Of a DNA stretch of 64,000 nt, positions 59,621-64,000 are shown one piece after another. Position 1 is the stretch's first letter; each line of letters opens with the position of its first letter. Both the position numbers and the translations under genes were made by a program. Source of the stretch: Ignavibacteria bacterium. GTDB taxonomy: Bacteria > Bacteroidota > Ignavibacteria > Kapaibacteriales > UBA2268. The notes below the pieces were generated by a model. That model made no database searches. It had not been told where the DNA came from and worked only from the letters and a program-made list of their open reading frames with translations. Location: the NCBI GenBank assembly GCA_026417135.1, contig JAOADV010000003.1:52255-116254 (forward strand), given 5' to 3'.

Positions 59621-61003
59621 ATGAAACTTCTACTTCTAACTTTATTAATTATCATTTCAAGTTTATCTGTATTTGGGCAAGGAACCGCACCAACACAAAT
59701 AACAGTCGGAAAAACTCCGACTTTTGTAACTGGGTTTTACGACTTTCAAAAGCACGATTATTTCATCTATGTCATTTCGTTGGGTTACGACCAAGATTTC
59801 AATCGTAAAGAAGACCCAGGAGACGAAAAACCAGCAATATACTACACTTCCTATACACAAGTCTTGGCTGGCAAATTTACAGCAAATAAATTAATTGACC
59901 TTCCATTTGGAACTCTACCTTTTCCAACAAGAATAGCCTTCGATAATGTTCAAAAGACAATTTTCACCCCAGGCCCTAACAACACTATCGAAAAATATTC
60001 TCTCCAATCGGGAGAAAAACTCAAAACCTACGAACCTTTTAAAAATTTAACTTTACCAGCAGATATATATATTTCGAGTATCTATTATAAGAATAATAAA
60101 CTTTTTATCTCAGTTGTTTCGGAAACTTCCGAAGATATGCATCAACTTTTCATTTACGATGAAAATTCTGAAAGTTTAATTTTCGACACAAAAACGGAAC
60201 CGTATCCTATCCAATCTTTAGTAATAGGTAATCATTTATTTATATTATGTAGTGGCTTATCCAACAGCAATAATTCTAAGCTTTGGATTTATTCTATCAA
60301 TTTCAACCCATTCGAAATGCTATTTTTAAAAGAACTCGACTTGGGCGACACTGGGAACCATTTGTCGAGCTTCAACGATAGTTTACTTGTCATAACTATG
60401 AATGGCACACACCAAGTCCATCTTGTCGATTTAGCTAATCTTAACATTGTAAGAACAATTCAATTTCCTACTACTGATTGGAATGGACCTCGAGAATCCG
60501 TTGAGTTTAGAAAATCTGCAATTGTTACAACTGCATACGATGGAAACCTCTACATACACTCGTTGGATGGAAATCTTTTAAGCAAAGTTAATTTGGGTAA
60601 CAAACTCGAAGGCATTTTCGCATATAGTTTCGAAAGTCAAATGATTAACTTTAATTTTGCTATCGTAACAAGCCCATTTCTTGCTAATTACCAACCTAAT
60701 GACAAAGTTATCGCTTTTCTTAACTTTTCGAACGTGGACAACTCAGTTGCTAATAAAATTTCTTATGCCTTCCCCAATCCTTCGATAGACTATATTAAAA
60801 TCAAAATACAGGATGAGCAAGCCGACATTAATTCAATCGAGATTGTCGATATGATGGGGAATATCGTTGCAAAATATACTTTCACAATCTTTGGTAGCGA
60901 AATAATGCTTCCAACAAACGAATTACCAAATGGAACCCACTTCGCAAGAATAATCTCGAACAGCAAGATTATCGATGTTGTTCCTTTCGTTGTCAATAGA
61001 TAA
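59621..61003 (+). CDS. T9SS type A sorting-domain protein with beta-propeller-like repeats
   Basis: Signal peptide MKLLLLTLLIIISSLSVFGQ; propeller-like repeats; C-terminal YAFPNPSIDYIKIKI..IEIVDMMGNIVAKY..LPNGTHFARI; true start at 59621. Confidence 0.8.
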   Translation: MKLLLLTLLIIISSLSVFGQGTAPTQITVGKTPTFVTGFYDFQKHDYFIYVISLGYDQDFNRKEDPGDEKPAIYYTSYTQVLAGKFTANKLIDLPFGTLPFPTRIAFDNVQKTIFTPGPNNTIEKYSLQSGEKLKTYEPFKNLTLPADIYISSIYYKNNKLFISVVSETSEDMHQLFIYDENSESLIFDTKTEPYPIQSLVIGNHLFILCSGLSNSNNSKLWIYSINFNPFEMLFLKELDLGDTGNHLSSFNDSLLVITMNGTHQVHLVDLANLNIVRTIQFPTTDWNGPRESVEFRKSAIVTTAYDGNLYIHSLDGNLLSKVNLGNKLEGIFAYSFESQMINFNFAIVTSPFLANYQPNDKVIAFLNFSNVDNSVANKISYAFPNPSIDYIKIKIQDEQADINSIEIVDMMGNIVAKYTFTIFGSEIMLPTNELPNGTHFARIISNSKIIDVVPFVVNR

Positions 61004-61011
61004 TTAATTAG

Positions 61012-62928
61012 ATGTTCTTTGCTTATTGTTTTATCCTTTTTTCGTTTGTAACAATTAAAATTTTTTCAAAAGATACAACAGAAGCTCGAACTAATGAAGT
61101 TTTAGTTGAATCAATTTACAACCAAGAGTTCGTTGGCAAGATTCTTCTTGTAAAAGACAGATTTAACAAAAATGACTTAAAGGATTTTAACCTTCGACAA
61201 TTATCGGAAGCAATATCTTTATTGCCGGGCGTTTATGTCCGCGACTATGGTGGTTTGGGAGGGATTAAAACAATTTCATTACGAGGCTTTAGTGCAGTAA
61301 ATACAGCGATTCTACTCGATGGAGAAAAAATTAATAACCAACAAAATGGGATTTTCGATTTAAACTTACTCCCTTTGCCATTCGTCGATGAAATTGAAAT
61401 AATTCGTGGAGGTATAAGCTCCATTATCGGGAATAATTCCGATGCTGGAGTAATTAACATATCGTTTCGTAAAGCTACTAACCACAAAATGGCACTTGGC
61501 TTTGGTTCATTTGGCACCTTAAATTTAAAAACAGTAATACCTTTACAGTTTTCAAACAACTCGAACACAACAATTGGCATAAGTTATCAAAAATCGAATG
61601 GGGATTATCCTATAAAAGCTAACCTTTTTGGCGATGATATTATTTACAGAAGACAAAATAGCCGTTATAAAAACTTTTCGCTTTTTCTCAATAATGAAAA
61701 TAAAGTGATTTTCGGTCTTTTTTCTATTAAATTTCTTTACTCAAATTCAAAACGCGGCGTCCCCGGACCTATCTTGACCAATTACTTCGAGAACTTAAAT
61801 GCCAGTTTGGAAGACCAGTTTTTGTGGGGTAACTTTCTTTTCAAACCCTATATTTTAAAGGATTCAAACTTGAAGATTTCCTTATCACTTACAAATCTTA
61901 AAAACCTATTCAACGACCCAGATGGCATCGGAGTAATTTTAAAAAAGGAAAAAGCTCAGTTCGTCAACAGAGAAGCTCGAATTACAGTTTCTTACAATAA
62001 CTATTTTTTAAATACCAACTATGAAGTCGGCAAAGAATTTACATTTTCGGATTTACAAGGCGATTTTCTCCAGCCTTCAATCGGTAGCTACGTTAAAAGG
62101 TTATCTTTTTCGCCATTTTTAAGGGCTCAGAGCTTATTTTCAATTGGCTCAACAACGCTTATCCTCTTTACCGCTACGAGGTTTGATATAACAAACACCT
62201 TCCCAAATTTTTTCTCATATTCACTTGGGCTTGCAGTAAACTTTAACAAAAATCTTCCAAATATAAGATTAAATTTCTCCGACAATTTTCGCTTCCCGAC
62301 CTTTAACGAGATGTATTATTTAAATTATGGGAACGAAGATTTAAAGCCAGAAGCTACAAAATCCTTTAATCTCTCACTTGAACATAATTCTTTCGATTTT
62401 CTTCATACCTCAATTTCATTATTTCATTATTACACTCAAAACAAAATTATCTCTGTACCAAAAAACCCCGTTCAATGGACAGCTAAAAATCTTGGTTTAG
62501 TAAATTCTACGGGGGCCGAAATCCATCTTCGCCTCGAGTCCAAATGGTTTTCTTTAATGTCCTCTTTCACTTATCAAAAGGTTATGAACAAATCAAGCAA
62601 TTCGCTAAACTATGGGAAAACTGTTGTTTACACACCAGAAGTAATAAGCGAGTCGGCGGTAAATGTCAAATTACCGTTCGAAAGCTACCTAATCCTTAAA
62701 GGAAGTTATATTAGTAGTAGATTTTCCTTGCCCGACAATTCCAGTACTTCTAAATTAAATCCTTACTTTATTTTTAACATTGGGCTTTCAAAGGACTTAA
62801 AATTAGCTGGCTTCAAACTCAATTTTAATTTCGAGATTTCAAACCTATTCGACGAAAGCTACCAAATCATTTTAAATTATCCTATGCCGGGACGAATGAT
62901 TTTATTCAATACTTCTGTTGAATATTAA
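61012..62928 (+). CDS. TonB-dependent outer membrane receptor (BtuB-like)
   Basis: 638 aa; plug LSEAISLLPGVYVRDYGGLGGIKTISLRGFSAVNTAILLDGEKINNQQNG..VDEIEIIRGGISSIIGNNSDAGVINI; barrel FRFPTFNEMYYLNYGNEDLKPE. Confidence 0.92.
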   Translation: MFFAYCFILFSFVTIKIFSKDTTEARTNEVLVESIYNQEFVGKILLVKDRFNKNDLKDFNLRQLSEAISLLPGVYVRDYGGLGGIKTISLRGFSAVNTAILLDGEKINNQQNGIFDLNLLPLPFVDEIEIIRGGISSIIGNNSDAGVINISFRKATNHKMALGFGSFGTLNLKTVIPLQFSNNSNTTIGISYQKSNGDYPIKANLFGDDIIYRRQNSRYKNFSLFLNNENKVIFGLFSIKFLYSNSKRGVPGPILTNYFENLNASLEDQFLWGNFLFKPYILKDSNLKISLSLTNLKNLFNDPDGIGVILKKEKAQFVNREARITVSYNNYFLNTNYEVGKEFTFSDLQGDFLQPSIGSYVKRLSFSPFLRAQSLFSIGSTTLILFTATRFDITNTFPNFFSYSLGLAVNFNKNLPNIRLNFSDNFRFPTFNEMYYLNYGNEDLKPEATKSFNLSLEHNSFDFLHTSISLFHYYTQNKIISVPKNPVQWTAKNLGLVNSTGAEIHLRLESKWFSLMSSFTYQKVMNKSSNSLNYGKTVVYTPEVISESAVNVKLPFESYLILKGSYISSRFSLPDNSSTSKLNPYFIFNIGLSKDLKLAGFKLNFNFEISNLFDESYQIILNYPMPGRMILFNTSVEY

Positions 62929-63038
62929 AACACTAACGCAAGCAATCTAAAGAAAGTCGAGAAGCTAATAAAACTTTGCGAAATTAAAATATTTCAAGTA
63001 AGTTTCGTCTTTTTAAATTATTTTTTAAGGAGTATCTT

Positions 63039-63803
63039 ATGAACAAAATTCACAAACCTGCAGTTTTAACCTTAATTCTTTTTCTGACTTTTTTCTTCTT
63101 TTCTTGTGAAAAGGATTCGCCATCCCAACCAAGCGGACCAAAAACCTATTTCCCCACGACTCTTGGCAGTTACTGGATCTATCTTAACTATGACCTTGAT
63201 TCACTTGGAATCAAAATTCCCAACACTGAAAATTATGACACATCAAAAATTATTGGGTCCAAGAATATCAACGGTAAAATGGCAACAGTTATTGAAACTC
63301 GGAATAGCGAAGGAAACATCGACACTTCATACTTTGCATACGAAAACAACAAAATTTATACTCTTCTTTCATTTTTCCAAAACGAGTTCATACCCGTTGG
63401 TAATTCTAATCAGTGGGTTATTGTTGCTGATTTTAATTCTACAAGTTGGTCCATCTTATCAGATACAACACTTCCTTCTTTCGATGTTCCCGGTATCGGA
63501 ACTATGACCCCGACAATTTCTATCCAAGGTAAAAAAGGAAACTCAACCAACATTGTTGTTAAAGGGAAAGCTATACCCTCGCAAGAATTCCTAAACACAT
63601 TTGTGATGAAAATCAAACTGCAAATCCCAAATGTTCCTTTACCTATCAATTTAAGTTTTAATGTCGTGCTCCATTTATGGTTTGGTGAAAATGTAGGTCT
63701 TGTTCAAAGACAACTTGACCCATTTAAAATAGAAATACCACTCATTGGTGGCGAACAAATGGATGGTAACAAATCCGAACTTATTGATTATTCGATTAAG
63801 TAA
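63039..63803 (+). CDS. hypothetical lipoprotein
   Basis: 254 aa; lipobox FFFSC, TYFPTTLGSYWIYLNYDLDSLG; GGAG SD. Confidence 0.7.
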   Translation: MNKIHKPAVLTLILFLTFFFFSCEKDSPSQPSGPKTYFPTTLGSYWIYLNYDLDSLGIKIPNTENYDTSKIIGSKNINGKMATVIETRNSEGNIDTSYFAYENNKIYTLLSFFQNEFIPVGNSNQWVIVADFNSTSWSILSDTTLPSFDVPGIGTMTPTISIQGKKGNSTNIVVKGKAIPSQEFLNTFVMKIKLQIPNVPLPINLSFNVVLHLWFGENVGLVQRQLDPFKIEIPLIGGEQMDGNKSELIDYSIK

Positions 63804-64000
63804 GACCATTAATTACTCGCAAATTTCTTTGTTCTTTAAATTGCTTTTTTAATTAATTCATCATCTTTCGAAAGCTTTAATACTATTCAATCCCATTCTA
63901 CATTAAGTGGAAAGCTTAATAAATTTTGCATCTAAAAATTTTTTAAGTAATTAAATAGCAATAGAATGAAATAATAAAATATTAGAATAATACTACATAC

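Noticed and set aside
63106-63507. 133-aa ORF in an alternative frame
   Set aside because: Out-of-frame overlap with the lipoprotein that has a proper signal peptide and SD
1-64000. CRISPR arrays, transposases, integrases, phage modules, anti-phage cassettes
   Set aside because: No regular repeat-spacer series or recognisable mobile-element proteins seen in the sequence or the ORF track; the Dna2-like protein has Cas4-like nuclease motifs but no cas neighbours

Overview
This 64 kb AT-rich window looks like chromosomal DNA from the Bacteroidota/Chlorobiota (FCB) group, possibly an Ignavibacteria- or Kapabacteria-like lineage. That placement is an inference from T9SS-type C-terminal sorting domains, TonB-dependent receptors, TAnnTTTG promoter motifs and a flagellar export gate. 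I support about 54 CDSs, one tRNA-Pro(TGG) and two strong hairpin terminators. I saw no rRNA, CRISPR array, transposon or phage. Most genes are housekeeping: pepD, a 2-oxoacid:ferredoxin oxidoreductase operon, a class B PBP, feoAB/dtxR, tandem ssb, cmk, ispH, era, cheW, rpoN, ruvB, rsgA, recJ, a Dna2-like nuclease-helicase, relA/spoT-type, flhA/flhB/fliR/fliQ/fliP, rsmE, ruvX, ispF and a Mpg1-like fusion. The best candidate for an unusual system is the 19.5-23.2 kb operon. It encodes a propeller-like lipoprotein, an ECF sigma factor, a protein with an anti-sigma-like N-terminus plus one TM helix plus a periplasmic linker plus a predicted C-terminal outer-membrane beta-barrel, and a second lipoprotein. 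This is a putative dual-membrane-spanning anti-sigma system. Other leads are a T9SS beta-propeller/TonB-receptor/lipoprotein locus, a Rel enzyme with a broken hydrolase motif, a tandem SSB pair with only one acidic tip, and a 27-bp perfect palindrome between divergent genes. All product calls are from reading motifs; no database search was run.
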